In this document: piece by piece, positions 8,051 through 13,860 of the stretch
Layout: every line of letters starts with the position of its first letter
How positions within the stretch are numbered: position 1 is the first letter of the stretch
IMG/VR virus record: IMGVR_UViG_3300047552_001845
Location: 1-44,678 of that record
From: a virus
DNA length: 44,678 nucleotides
Reading direction: 5' to 3' (one strand)
Program-made: the position numbers and the translations under genes
The notes under the pieces: model-generated
Databases searched by the model: none
What the model was told of the DNA's origin: nothing
The model's input: only the letters and a program-made list of their open reading frames with translations

Positions 8051-8090
8051 TGGTGGGCGCTCGCTTCGCTCGCGCTGCGCGGCCCACTCT
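8051..8090 (-). terminator. hairpin at end of minus-strand unit
   Basis: GGGC...GCGAGCGAAGCGAGCGC...CCC stem just after the stop of the gene at 8093. The U-tract is poor, so termination is uncertain. Confidence 0.45.
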
Positions 8091-8092
8091 TA

Positions 8093-8377
8093 CTACTCCT
8101 CTACGAAGTCGTTCGGATCCCACGAGTAGGCATCCGCATCACAAACCTCATCAATATCCGTACCATGGAAGATGTGGCCTTCCGGGTAGCGGCGCCACGT
8201 GCCTGTCGGTACTTGCTCGGGCTTAGAGCGGAGCGCACCTCCCTGAACCGCCTTTAGCATCTCCTCAAAGGCTTCTGAGACGCGGCTGGGCGACTCATGT
8301 TCTCTGTTGTTCCAGATGGCGAGGTTCTTCAGCCACGCCACTTGAGCCCAGAAAATGCTACTCTGATCACCGCGCAT
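8093..8377 (-). CDS. hypothetical protein, 94 residues
   Basis: MRGDQSSIFWAQVAWLKNL; the start overlaps the end of the upstream gene by 11 bases (coupled translation). Rich in Trp and acidic residues, ending DAYSWDPNDFVEE. The N-terminal helix is amphipathic. No family is recognised. Probably transcribed with the upstream 56-residue gene from promoter copy 5. Confidence 0.6.
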   Translation of the reverse strand: MRGDQSSIFWAQVAWLKNLAIWNNREHESPSRVSEAFEEMLKAVQGGALRSKPEQVPTGTWRRYPEGHIFHGTDIDEVCDADAYSWDPNDFVEE

Positions 8378-8537
8378 TGGCGATGTCCCCCTTGAGATCG
8401 AGCCGCAAACCCCGGAGAGCCGCCTCTCGGTCGGTCTTAGAGGACATGCCTGCGATGTCAGCCAATGTATCGCTGTAGTTGTGGCGCAGCGTGTCGCTCT
8501 TGATTTTCTTTATCATGACGAGCAGATTCTTGTACAT
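8367..8537 (-). CDS. hypothetical microprotein, 56 residues
   Basis: The start MYKNLLVMIKKIK follows GGAGG of promoter copy 5 by nine bases; longer in-frame versions include the promoter itself. Basic and helical (RGLRLDLKGDIANAR). First gene of a two-gene unit. Function unknown. Confidence 0.6.
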   Translation of the reverse strand: MYKNLLVMIKKIKSDTLRHNYSDTLADIAGMSSKTDREAALRGLRLDLKGDIANAR

Positions 8538-8546
8538 TGTTTCGTA

Positions 8547-8566
8547 CCTCCAACATCTAAGATAAA
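8547..8566 (-). promoter_or_regulatory. recurring promoter/RBS element, copy 5
   Basis: TTTATCTTAGATGTTGGAGG, serving genes 8367 and 8093. Confidence 0.75.
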
Positions 8567-8613
8567 AAGTAAGGCCAACTGAGTACGCCTCACGACGCAC
8601 TCAATCAGCCTTA
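8563..8613 (-). terminator. intrinsic terminator
   Basis: AGTAAGGC...GCCTTACT with an inner GAGT...ACTC stem, then TTTTTATC that merges into promoter copy 5. It starts six bases after the stop of the coiled-coil membrane protein gene. Confidence 0.75.
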
Positions 8614-8618
8614 CTATG

Positions 8619-9248
8619 TCACACGCTGGTGCCAGCGGCGCCAGGGGCAGCCCGCTCCTTAGCGACCTCCACCGCCTTCTCCACCTTCTTACCCTGCAGG
8701 GCGTTTAGCTTAGCCAGCAGATCCGTGTTCTGCTTGGCATAGTCTACGGTGAAGCGTCGTGCCTCTGCCAGCTGCGCCTCGATGAGGGCCTTGGAGGCCG
8801 CAGCCTGATCTGCCCTCTTCTTGGCGTCTTCCAGCGCCGCAACTGCTTCCTGTGCCAGCTTAGAGGCATCCTCTGCCGCCTTAGCTGCCAGAGCAGCGGC
8901 CTGTGCCGCCTCACCGCGCTCCTTAGTAAGGACGACGTTAGAGGAACTCAACTCGGTGATGGCCTTAGCCTGCGCGCCCATCTTGACCTGGGCGGCCACC
9001 AGCGCGTCCTTGAACTCGCTGATGCTGATGCCAAACGAGTTCCAGTTGACGGCGAAGCCAGCCAACGTGGCGACGACGGCGATCGTCCCCATCACAGCGA
9101 GGCTGATGCTCGCCTTGGTGTACGCGATATACCCGATGGCGCCAATGACGCCAAGAATACCGACGACGCCACACGCCTGCACGATGTACGTGCTGAGGGG
9201 CTTACCCTCGTTGGCGGCCTTCACCAACTCATCAAAACTTTTGCTCAC
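8619..9248 (-). CDS. membrane-anchored coiled-coil protein
   Basis: GTG start (MSKSFDELVKAANEGK). Two hydrophobic segments, about residues 23-43 and 48-68, are followed by a long Ala-rich coiled coil (about 80-190, e.g. AAEDASKLAQEAVAALEDAK) and a short basic/Gly tail. The layout suggests an inner-membrane anchor with a rod on one face, as in spanin-like or membrane-scaffold proteins; this is inference from topology only. It is preceded by a 60-base leader from promoter copy 6, whose own GG is not followed by a start codon. 209 residues. Confidence 0.65.
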   Translation of the reverse strand: MSKSFDELVKAANEGKPLSTYIVQACGVVGILGVIGAIGYIAYTKASISLAVMGTIAVVATLAGFAVNWNSFGISISEFKDALVAAQVKMGAQAKAITELSSSNVVLTKERGEAAQAAALAAKAAEDASKLAQEAVAALEDAKKRADQAAASKALIEAQLAEARRFTVDYAKQNTDLLAKLNALQGKKVEKAVEVAKERAAPGAAGTSV

Positions 9249-9307
9249 ACACTTCTCTGGCTACATATGACTTCATCGAGTACCCCGTGCACTCGTGAGC
9301 CATAGCG

Positions 9308-9327
9308 ATGCCAACTTCTATGATAAA
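9308..9327 (-). promoter_or_regulatory. recurring element, copy 6 (GAAGTTGG type)
   Basis: TTTATCATAGAAGTTGGCAT; the RBS half is lost and the next gene starts 60 bases on, with its own weak site. Confidence 0.65.
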
Positions 9328-9351
9328 AGAAGAGGTTTACTTTACTATGTT

Positions 9352-9500
9352 AGGGAAAAAGGTACGGCGGCTTGCACAACTCTTAGTGCTAAGCCAGCCG
9401 CTATCGGGGAATCGTCTGATAGGGATTGGTTTGCCGCCCGAGACTACCAATATATCCCTAACACCGTACCTTCAGAGCACCTTCCGGGGTGTTGTGCTCC
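9352..9500 (-). ncRNA. structured small RNA
   Basis: A unit of about 150 nt started by promoter copy 7. A long-range helix GGTACGG (9474-9480) with CCGTACC (9361-9367) closes the molecule and is followed at once by TTTTT. Inside are a stem TAGGGAT..TTGG / CCAA..TCCCTA and a stem-loop around GCGGCTTG-type sequence. No start codon is placed behind the element. Class unknown. Confidence 0.6.
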
Positions 9501-9515
9501 AACATCTACAATAAA
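9496..9515 (-). promoter_or_regulatory. recurring element, copy 7
   Basis: TTTATTGTAGATGTTGGAGC ahead of the structured RNA at 9352-9500. Confidence 0.65.
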
Positions 9516-9554
9516 ATAGAAATGTTTTTGAGTTGAAACGTTTGAGCCGAAGGC

Positions 9555-9868
9555 GAAAAAATAGGGAGAGGAGTTGATCAAGCTCCACGTTGACTCCGCA
9601 GTACGTCGCGCGAGCCTCCCTACTTTTCTGCAGTTACTTATTGGCGACCGACTGCAGAAGGTCGTTCTTTATACGCATTGTTGCCTCTTTTCACTCTTGA
9701 GAGGGAGCACCATTACTCCCTCTTGGAATCCAGCATCAGCACATGTTAGTAGCGCGTAGTCTCGCTACCGCATGACACACCTTCCTTTCTGCGTTTGAGG
9801 TTGAAGATCGTACTCTACTGCGTGAGGTATTTGCCACTCGGGTCACTCACGCATACGAAATACATTAT
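9555..9868 (-). ncRNA. multi-hairpin RNA downstream of tRNA-Leu
   Basis: No credible gene. On the minus strand: GCGTGAG..CTCACGC; GTAGCG..CGCTAC; GGGAG..CTCCC; a perfect 9-bp stem TTCTGCAGT / ACTGCAGAA (about 9628-9661); and a closing helix TAGGGAG / CTCCCTA followed by TTTTTT at about 9556-9561. It probably forms one transcript with the tRNA upstream, starting at promoter copy 8. Function unknown. Confidence 0.5.
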
Positions 9869-9952
9869 TGGGACAGGTGGGACTTGAACCCACACGCTCT
9901 TACGAGCAGCCACTTTTGAGGCGGCTTCGTCTACCAGTTCCATCACTATCCC
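9869..9952 (-). tRNA. tRNA-Leu (anticodon CAA)
   Basis: The 84-nt cloverleaf has acceptor GGGATAG/CTGTCCC with discriminator A, a D-arm with CTGGTAGACG, and an anticodon stem GCCGC/GTGGC with loop CTCAAAA (anticodon CAA, reads UUG). It also has a long class II variable arm (CTCGTAAGAG) and a canonical T-arm GTGGGTTCAAGTCCCAC. CCA is not encoded. It is the only fully canonical tRNA in the window. Confidence 0.92.
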
Positions 9953-9953
9953 A

Positions 9954-10068
9954 TTAGTGGGGGACGCAAGGATTCGAACCCTGTACGTGCGCACGTGCTT
10001 GCTGACAGCTGCTAAACCAGACGTGCACATCTGGCGCTCCAAGCAAGCGTGGCTCCCAGACCACTACA
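9954..10068 (-). ncRNA. tRNA-like element with canonical T-arm
   Basis: TAGTGG (10063-10068) can pair with CCACTA (9954-9959). The 3' side has a canonical T-arm (CAGGG TTCGAAT CCTTG), but the rest does not fold as a normal cloverleaf. A long arm pairs CTTGCT with AGCAAG and encloses CCAGA..TCTGG, and a possible variable arm is ACGT GCGC ACGT. No anticodon arm is clear. It may be a degenerate class II tRNA or a tRNA-like RNA. Confidence 0.5.
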
Positions 10069-10070
10069 TC

Positions 10071-10090
10071 TCTCCAACTTCTATAATAAA
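10071..10090 (-). promoter_or_regulatory. recurring element, copy 8 (GAAGTTGG type)
   Basis: TTTATTATAGAAGTTGGAGA, directly ahead of the tRNA-like element and tRNA-Leu. Confidence 0.8.
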
Positions 10091-10091
10091 G

Positions 10092-10127
10092 GAAAGAAAG
10101 AGCAGCAGCCGGCACCACCGCCCTGCT
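10092..10127 (-). terminator. intrinsic terminator
   Basis: AGCAG..CTGCT stem followed by CTTTCTTTCC, ending the unit with the tRNA-like elements at 10145 and 10252. Confidence 0.55.
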
Positions 10128-10144
10128 ACTACTCCTTCTGTTTC

Positions 10145-10217
10145 GCGTAAGGCGGGGAACGATCCCGCAACCAAGAAGCTCTCGCCTCTCGCATTTTACC
10201 CATTAAACTACTTACCC
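10145..10217 (-). ncRNA. tRNA-like element without normal anticodon loop
   Basis: 73 nt. The acceptor pairs GGGTAAG with CTTACGC (one mismatch). The D-arm GTTT..AAAT contains GGG as in tRNA-Gly, and the T-stem GCGGG/CCCGC is perfect, but its loop is ATCGTTC rather than TTCRANY. The anticodon position folds best as a 7-bp stem with loop CGAGAG and has no U33. It looks like a tRNA fold without decoding function. Confidence 0.5.
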
Positions 10218-10251
10218 TACTCGGACGACTGGTTCTGCGTTAGCAGATTAC

Positions 10252-10320
10252 GGCACCGCCTGGAATCGAACCAGATTCTCCACCCTTACGGCTGGCGTTC
10301 TCCCGTTTAACTACAGTGCC
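10252..10320 (-). ncRNA. tRNA-like element without normal anticodon loop
   Basis: 69 nt. The acceptor GGCACTG/CGGTGCC pairs over seven positions. A D-arm GTT..AAC contains GGG, and the T-arm TCTGG TTCGATT CCAGG is canonical. The anticodon arm is 16 nt, CCAGCC-GTAA-GGGTGG, most simply a stem with one mismatch capped by a GUAA tetraloop; no loop with U33 and a readable anticodon can be drawn. tRNA-like; isotype undetermined. Confidence 0.55.
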
Positions 10321-10445
10321 AAAGTGACACCCAGGTTATGGGCGCCACCATGAATAATTTTCTCACTTATAAGAGCGTAAGCTCCAGTAGGTAGTAAGCA
10401 CCTCGCGATTTCGGCCTTCGTGTGATGGTGTGCCGAGGACGCGAC

Positions 10446-10465
10446 CCTCCAACTTCTATAATAAA
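10446..10465 (-). promoter_or_regulatory. recurring element, copy 9 (GAAGTTGG type)
   Basis: TTTATTATAGAAGTTGGAGG. No start codon follows the GGAGG. About 125 nt downstream, after a domain with TCGCG/CGCGA and CGGC/GCCG stems (10321-10445), come two tRNA-like elements. Confidence 0.75.
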
Positions 10466-10590
10466 GAAAAAAACAGAACCGTCTTTTGCGAGGCGATTCT
10501 ATTTCGGACTTGATGTAAAAAGTCCTTGGGATGCTATTTCAGCTAAACGTTCCCATAACGCCAAAGAGGGAAAAATCCGTATTGCTACAG
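10466..10590 (-). ncRNA. small RNA, family with shared AGCATCCCRAGG core (member 1)
   Basis: Started by promoter copy 10. The 3' half reads AGCATCCCAAGG, then a GGACTT..AAGTCC hairpin, GAAATAGAATCG, and a terminator AGAATCG..CGGTTCT-TTTTTTT. The same order occurs in the next unit upstream (10618-10770), so these are paralogous RNAs. No reading frame of note. Confidence 0.6.
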
Positions 10591-10610
10591 CCTCCCACTA
10601 TCTATAATAA
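10591..10610 (-). promoter_or_regulatory. recurring element, copy 10
   Basis: TTATTATAGATAGTGGGAGG ahead of RNA family member 1. Confidence 0.65.
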
Positions 10611-10617
10611 GAAGAAG

Positions 10618-10770
10618 AAGAAGAAAAACAGAACCGCTCCATGGAAAGCGATTCTGTCTCGGACTGAGCAGTCCTCGGGATGCTTAGCGTACGTGTGCTG
10701 TACAGTTCACACGCAGGCGAACAGCCACAACGCTCCCTCGCGCCAAACGGGACTGACTCCAGCCAGCCCG
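10618..10770 (-). ncRNA. small RNA, family with shared AGCATCCCRAGG core (member 2)
   Basis: Started by promoter copy 11. After a variable 5' part come AGCATCCCGAGG (10673-10684), a GGACT..AGTCC hairpin, GAGACAGAATCGC, and a terminator AGAATCGC..GCGGTTCT-GTTTTT. Conservation with 10466-10590 is confined to the 3' half, which suggests a common protein-binding or terminator domain with a variable 5' targeting part. Confidence 0.6.
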
Positions 10771-10790
10771 TGCCCAACTTCTATAATAAA
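10771..10790 (-). promoter_or_regulatory. recurring element, copy 11 (GAAGTTGG type)
   Basis: TTTATTATAGAAGTTGGGCA; no RBS half; precedes RNA family member 2. Confidence 0.75.
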
Positions 10791-10816
10791 AAGGATGGCG
10801 CTCTTCCGAGACGCCA
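10788..10816 (-). terminator. intrinsic terminator
   Basis: GGCG(T)CTC-GGAA-GAGCGCC then ATCCTTTTT, 14 bases past the stop of the membrane protein gene at 10830. Confidence 0.75.
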
Positions 10817-10829
10817 AACGTAGCCCGTG

Positions 10830-11297
10830 CTACACGAGCCCCACTGAGGCCCGTATCTCCTGCATCTGCTTGTCGAGACACGCCTGGTTGTGTCTCGTCT
10901 TCAGTATCACCATCCACCCGTTAGCCATCTCCATGATGGCAAAGGCGACGATCACACTAACCATGACACCCAGGACGACGTTGACGGCGAAGCTACCGCC
11001 AGCGAGAACTCCAAGGACAAAACACCAGATGAAGAAGTCCCGCTGCTCCGCCGCATCCCAGTAGTCGAGGATCTGTTTGTTGAACGTATCCTCCCAGAGC
11101 GGACGGATGATACCCATGGCGACACCGAAGACACCGCTCACGAACATGTAGATGAGCGCCGCCACGAAGCCCAACACCAGGAAGATCGCGCTGATGATGA
11201 GCTTGGTGGTGATCAGGGCCGCCACCAGCGGCGTGCACACGAGAATGGTGGAAAGCGCCAGACACCGGATGAAGAAGCTGTCATAGTGATCGTGCAT
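10830..11297 (-). CDS. multi-pass membrane protein
   Basis: The start MHDHYDSFFIRC is fixed by GGAGG of promoter copy 12; a longer frame upstream crosses the promoter. 155 residues with about four hydrophobic spans: roughly 12-30 (CLALSTILVCTPLVAALI), 33-58, 88-108 (FIWCFVLGVLAGGSFAV) and 108-130. A short acidic hydrophilic loop (WEDTFNKQILDYWDAAEQRD) separates the two pairs, and the C-terminus is charged. No holin or transporter signature is recognised; a small phage inner-membrane protein is the safest description. Confidence 0.65.
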   Translation of the reverse strand: MHDHYDSFFIRCLALSTILVCTPLVAALITTKLIISAIFLVLGFVAALIYMFVSGVFGVAMGIIRPLWEDTFNKQILDYWDAAEQRDFFIWCFVLGVLAGGSFAVNVVLGVMVSVIVAFAIMEMANGWMVILKTRHNQACLDKQMQEIRASVGLV

Positions 11298-11307
11298 TTT
11301 GTACGTA

Positions 11308-11327
11308 CCTCCAACATCTAAAGTAAA
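11308..11327 (-). promoter_or_regulatory. recurring promoter/RBS element, copy 12
   Basis: TTTACTTTAGATGTTGGAGG for the membrane protein gene. Confidence 0.7.
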
Positions 11328-11359
11328 AGAAGCAGCACCGCCCGTTAGAGCGATGCTGG
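11325..11359 (-). terminator. intrinsic terminator
   Basis: CAGCA..CGC-loop-GCG..TGCTG then CTTCTTTTAC, following the stop at 11368. Confidence 0.6.
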
Positions 11360-11367
11360 TCCTCCTC

Positions 11368-12030
11368 TTAGAACGGGTTCTCCTCGTTCTCACGTGCCTC
11401 ACGCGCCTCGCGCTCGGCCTTCTCCTTCGCCTCCTGCTCGGCCTTAGCCCGGGCTAAACGGGCAGCGGCCCCGGTGGGCAGAGCAGCCGGACGCCCGTTA
11501 GTGGACGCGGCCTGGGCGGTCGGCTTGGGCTCGGAGGCAACTTGCTTCTCCAGCTTCTCAAGCTTCTCCTTGAGGAGCCGCACCTCCTCCGCTCGCTCCT
11601 TGAGCTTCTCCTCCGCGATCTGAGCCGGCGTCTTCGGCTCCGTCTTCGGCTCGACCATCCGATAGTCGACACCCTTATCGGCGTAGATCGTGTAGCCCAC
11701 GTTGGGGAACTTCCGATCCTTCACATTGGGGTTACCGTTGCCGCACCGGCTATTGAGGATCCCCGTCATCGTCCGGAGTTTCCCATCTTCCCCCGTGTGG
11801 AGGAATACACCGGTGACCGTCCATCGTCCCTCGACGCCCATCTTACCCCGGATCTCCCACATGTCGAGGGGGATGCCCGGGATGTCCTTGTTACCTTCGA
11901 CGATGAACTTCCAGATAGGGCGGCCCTGGTCGTCGTTGCCCCACATTTCGGTCATGGCCTTCTGCCAGCCCCCGTGGGGCTCGCCGGAACCCTCACCCGC
12001 CCCAACACCCGTTCTCACTTCCGTCTTCAT
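11368..12030 (-). CDS. two-domain protein with coiled coil and SSB-like acidic tip
   Basis: The start MKTEVRTGVGAG is preceded by AAAGGAGC. Residues about 20-125 form a folded, Trp/Gly-rich domain (GRPIWKFIVEGNKD; GRWTVTGVFLHTGEDGKL). Residues about 130-165 are a charged coiled coil. A Pro/Ala linker and a second Ala/Glu/Lys/Arg helix lead to the terminal residues ENEENPF. Ending in an acidic stretch plus Pro-Phe resembles the C-terminal tip of single-strand DNA-binding proteins (DDDIPF), which recruits partners. I do not recognise an OB fold with confidence. It lies 40 bases downstream of promoter copy 13 with a separate RBS. Confidence 0.6.
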   Translation of the reverse strand: MKTEVRTGVGAGEGSGEPHGGWQKAMTEMWGNDDQGRPIWKFIVEGNKDIPGIPLDMWEIRGKMGVEGRWTVTGVFLHTGEDGKLRTMTGILNSRCGNGNPNVKDRKFPNVGYTIYADKGVDYRMVEPKTEPKTPAQIAEEKLKERAEEVRLLKEKLEKLEKQVASEPKPTAQAASTNGRPAALPTGAAARLARAKAEQEAKEKAEREAREARENEENPF

Positions 12031-12070
12031 AGTTGCTCCTTTGGCTTGGCTATAACTGGCTGAATGCCAG

Positions 12071-12090
12071 CTTCCAACATCTAAGATAAA
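12071..12090 (-). promoter_or_regulatory. recurring element, copy 13
   Basis: TTTATCTTAGATGTTGGAAG; the gene downstream uses a separate AAAGGAG site 30 bases on. Confidence 0.7.
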
Positions 12091-12121
12091 AAGCAAGGGC
12101 GCCACCTCCTCACTCCCACTC

Positions 12122-12358
12122 CTACCAAGGCTGTGAGTTTAGTACTCCGTCAGCCCGGCACTGAGCGAGCGCCTTCTGGAGACGGGGCGAGAGCTTATCT
12201 TCACTCAACCACTCCCACTCAATCTCTTGCTCGTACTTGGAACGGCACCAGTCGAGCAATAACCAGCCCCTCAAGTAGTTAGGGTTTACGTTCAGAATGT
12301 TGAGGCGCCCGCTAACCAGTCGGCACCGCCCCCTACCAAAAGACTTGAAAGAACGCAT
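12122..12358 (-). CDS. hypothetical protein, 78 residues
   Basis: MRSFKSFGRGRCRLVSGR begins five bases after GGAGG of promoter copy 14. Basic at the N-terminus, Trp-rich in the middle (YLRGWLLLDWCRSKYEQEIEW). Possibly nucleic-acid binding given the basic start; no family recognised. A 30-base gap separates it from the next promoter. Confidence 0.6.
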   Translation of the reverse strand: MRSFKSFGRGRCRLVSGRLNILNVNPNYLRGWLLLDWCRSKYEQEIEWEWLSEDKLSPRLQKALAQCRADGVLNSQPW

Positions 12359-12363
12359 ATGTA

Positions 12364-12383
12364 CCTCCACTTCCTATTATAAA
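12364..12383 (-). promoter_or_regulatory. recurring promoter/RBS element, copy 14
   Basis: TTTATAATAGGAAGTGGAGG for the gene starting at 12358. Confidence 0.7.
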
Positions 12384-12401
12384 AGAGAACGTATTCGGAA
12401 C

Positions 12402-12425
12402 GGAAAAGAGTGGGCCGAAGCCCCG
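12402..12425 (-). terminator. UUCG-loop terminator
   Basis: GGGGC-TTCG-GCCC then ACTCTTTTCC, after the stop at 12431. Confidence 0.75.
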
Positions 12426-12430
12426 AATCT

Positions 12431-12766
12431 CTAATAGTCGTCTTCTTCATCAAAAGACGTAAGAGCCTCCAACATGTCCTGCCAGTCACCAAGAGCATCG
12501 TAAAAGGCACGACTGGCGGCTTCAGCTTCAGCCTTACTGGCGGCAAGAGCCTCACCCTCAACGCCCTCTTCTTCCGCATAACGCAGCATTTCGCTGGCGT
12601 CACGATGCCAGCCGTCAGCGATGTTCATGTTCTGCTCCAGCCGCGTGAGGCTGGTACCAATCAGCCGCCAGTCGCCAACGGCTGAAGCTTCTTTCCTTGT
12701 ATCGAAGAAGAGCCGATGCACCGGCCCCTCCCCTTCGTGTGGCGAATCCACATACCAGATTGGCAT
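12431..12766 (-). CDS. hypothetical acidic helical protein
   Basis: The start MPIWYVDSPHEGEG follows GGAGG of promoter copy 15 by nine bases. 111 residues: an N-terminal beta-like part (VHRLFFDTRKEASAVGDWRL) and a long Ala/Glu-rich helix (EGEALAASKAEAEAASRAFY), ending FDEEDDY. Strongly acidic. No known motif. Single-gene unit with a UUCG terminator. Confidence 0.65.
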   Translation of the reverse strand: MPIWYVDSPHEGEGPVHRLFFDTRKEASAVGDWRLIGTSLTRLEQNMNIADGWHRDASEMLRYAEEEGVEGEALAASKAEAEAASRAFYDALGDWQDMLEALTSFDEEDDY

Positions 12767-12775
12767 GGTTTTTAT

Positions 12776-12795
12776 CCTCCGCTTTCTATTATAAG
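12776..12795 (-). promoter_or_regulatory. recurring promoter/RBS element, copy 15
   Basis: CTTATAATAGAAAGCGGAGG for the gene starting at 12766. Confidence 0.65.
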
Positions 12796-12799
12796 GGAA

Positions 12800-12823
12800 A
12801 TAAAAATGGCGGGCCGAAGCCCG
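12800..12823 (-). terminator. UUCG-loop terminator
   Basis: GGGC-TTCG-GCCC then GCCATTTTTATTTCC, about 30 bases past the stop at 12854. Confidence 0.75.
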
Positions 12824-12853
12824 TGCCACCAGCTGACGGGGCGTAAGCCCGAG

Positions 12854-13024
12854 TCAGAACGGGAGCCGAAGCTCGCCATTCTGGCACTCCATGAGGGCCT
12901 TCATACCCTCGATGGCCTTGGCGGGATCGCGCTCGGGCGGGGTTAGCTGTCCCACTTTCTCATACGTCTTCCACACCGGGTTCCACCGCCACACTGTGCC
13001 ATTGCTATCAACGATCTGATGCAT
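12854..13024 (-). CDS. hypothetical microprotein, 56 residues
   Basis: A short frame, ATG to TGA, starting MHQIVDSNGTVWRWNPVW nine bases after the GGAGG of promoter copy 16. It contains a beta-like N-terminus and a helix (RDPAKAIEGMKALMECQ), ending GELRLPF. Its position between a perfect promoter/RBS element and a terminator makes it credible despite its length. Confidence 0.65.
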   Translation of the reverse strand: MHQIVDSNGTVWRWNPVWKTYEKVGQLTPPERDPAKAIEGMKALMECQNGELRLPF

Positions 13025-13033
13025 AGTTTCGTA

Positions 13034-13053
13034 CCTCCAACATCTATAATAAA
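13034..13053 (-). promoter_or_regulatory. recurring promoter/RBS element, copy 16 (matches consensus)
   Basis: TTTATTATAGATGTTGGAGG for the 56-residue protein. Confidence 0.8.
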
Positions 13054-13076
13054 AGAGAGGGCCGTACCGTAGCCCA
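13050..13076 (-). terminator. intrinsic terminator
   Basis: GGGC-TACGGTACG-GCCC then TCTCTTTTATT, overlapping promoter copy 16. Confidence 0.65.
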
Positions 13077-13081
13077 GCTTC

Positions 13082-13246
13082 TTACTCGTTCTCAAACAGC
13101 GGCACGTGTTCCACCGCCCTCCTTTCTATCTCTGCCTCTGCCTCAAACCAGTCGTAGCACGACCAACAGAGGGTAAAGATGTTGTTAGTGGCGGGCCGAA
13201 GCCCGCAGTGGCAGCAGGGGGTCTCATAGGTCTCGTCGTTTTCCAT
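13082..13246 (-). CDS. zinc-ribbon-like microprotein, 54 residues
   Basis: MENDETYETPCCHCGLRPAT, then LCWSCYDWFEAEAEIERR. The pairs CCHC and CWSC, 16 residues apart, make a plausible zinc site, followed by an acidic helix. The start is set by GGAGG of promoter copy 17. The GGGCTTCGGCCC palindrome inside the gene encodes residues GLRPA, so the same hairpin sequence used as terminator elsewhere occurs here in coding sequence. Confidence 0.7.
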   Translation of the reverse strand: MENDETYETPCCHCGLRPATNNIFTLCWSCYDWFEAEAEIERRAVEHVPLFENE

Positions 13247-13254
13247 GCGTATGT

Positions 13255-13274
13255 CCTCCACTGTCTATAATAAA
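13255..13274 (-). promoter_or_regulatory. recurring promoter/RBS element, copy 17
   Basis: TTTATTATAGACAGTGGAGG for the 54-residue protein. Confidence 0.75.
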
Positions 13275-13290
13275 AAGGGCATTACGCCCG
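13271..13290 (-). terminator. short intrinsic terminator
   Basis: GGGC-GTAAT-GCCC followed by TTTTTATTATAG; the U-tract is the beginning of promoter copy 17. Confidence 0.75.
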
Positions 13291-13298
13291 CAACCTTA

Positions 13299-13502
13299 CT
13301 AGTAATAGTCCTCTGGGTCGACCACCTCATTGACTACATAGCTAGAGTCGAAGACCCTAGGGTCGTAGGTAGAGATATGGTGCTGCTTACACTTAGAGCA
13401 GACGCGCCGAAGCGCGATGCCCTTAGCGTCGTACAACCAGTACGAGTCAGTGCTCGTACGGTAGCCGTTGACACACTTATGTGTGCGCTCTCTTTCAGGC
13501 AT
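13299..13502 (-). CDS. putative metal-binding microprotein, 67 residues
   Basis: The start MPERERTHKCVNGYRT is placed by GGAGG of promoter copy 18; the longer upstream frame runs through the promoter. HxC near the N-terminus and CSKCKQHH at about residues 35-42 could ligate a metal. The rest is Tyr-rich and acidic, ending VVDPEDYY. Own unit with a terminator at 13271. Confidence 0.65.
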   Translation of the reverse strand: MPERERTHKCVNGYRTSTDSYWLYDAKGIALRRVCSKCKQHHISTYDPRVFDSSYVVNEVVDPEDYY

Positions 13503-13508
13503 TAGACA

Positions 13509-13528
13509 CCTCCAATATTTATAATAAA
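13509..13528 (-). promoter_or_regulatory. recurring promoter/RBS element, copy 18
   Basis: TTTATTATAAATATTGGAGG for the 67-residue protein. Confidence 0.7.
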
Positions 13529-13558
13529 CGGGCATTAGAGAAGGCGGCACCTAATAAA

Positions 13559-13682
13559 GAAAAAATGCGCCACTTAGGAGGGCCGCACTTCTTTTCTCCT
13601 CAAGCTACATTCCCGTGTACGGTTTTCACCGCCTCTCGCGTAGCCGAGGAGACACTGTCGCTGAAGTCACCTCCGAGTTAGG
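13559..13682 (-). ncRNA. structured small RNA
   Basis: A unit of about 120 nt after promoter copy 19, with no start codon at RBS distance. It contains GTAGCTTGAG, also found in the RNA at 17610-17727, and ends with a TGCG..CGCA hairpin followed by TTTTTTC. Function unknown. Confidence 0.5.
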
Positions 13683-13702
13683 TTTCCAACATATAAGATA
13701 AA
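13683..13702 (-). promoter_or_regulatory. recurring element, copy 19 (divergent)
   Basis: TTTATCTTATATGTTGGAAA ahead of the RNA at 13559. Confidence 0.6.
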
Positions 13703-13792
13703 AAAAGAGGCCCTATGATTCATGGTCTCTATAGTCCGCACACGGGCAAGCGGAGACCTCCACGTAAGTCGTGGCCCTGGAGTAGCGCTACT
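13703..13792 (-). ncRNA. structured small RNA, about 90 nt
   Basis: After promoter copy 20 come a self-complementary AGTAGCGCTACT, a CCACG-ACTTA-CGTGG hairpin, and a terminator AGAGACC..GGGCCTCT followed by TTTTTTT. Too short for a gene and no ATG or GTG at RBS distance. Confidence 0.6.
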
Positions 13793-13812
13793 TCTCCAAC
13801 TTCTATGATAAA
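13793..13812 (-). promoter_or_regulatory. recurring element, copy 20 (GAAGTTGG type)
   Basis: TTTATCATAGAAGTTGGAGA ahead of the 90-nt RNA. Confidence 0.75.
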
Positions 13813-13830
13813 AAAGCATTTCTCCAATGG

Positions 13831-13855
13831 CAAAGAGTGGGGGGCCGAAGCCCCC
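13831..13855 (-). terminator. UUCG-loop terminator
   Basis: GGGGGC-TTCG-GCCCCCC then ACTCTTTGCC, six bases past the stop at 13861. Confidence 0.75.
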
Positions 13856-13860
13856 AGTAC

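Noticed and set aside
10466-10770. Hammerhead ribozymes in the AGCATCCCRAGG RNAs
   Set aside because: A GTCC-stem and GAAA-like stretch occur, but the CUGANGA core and a cleavage triplet in the right place are missing.
10531-11064. Long plus-strand frames over the RNA array and membrane protein gene
   Set aside because: They read antisense through promoters, terminators and real genes, without ribosome sites.
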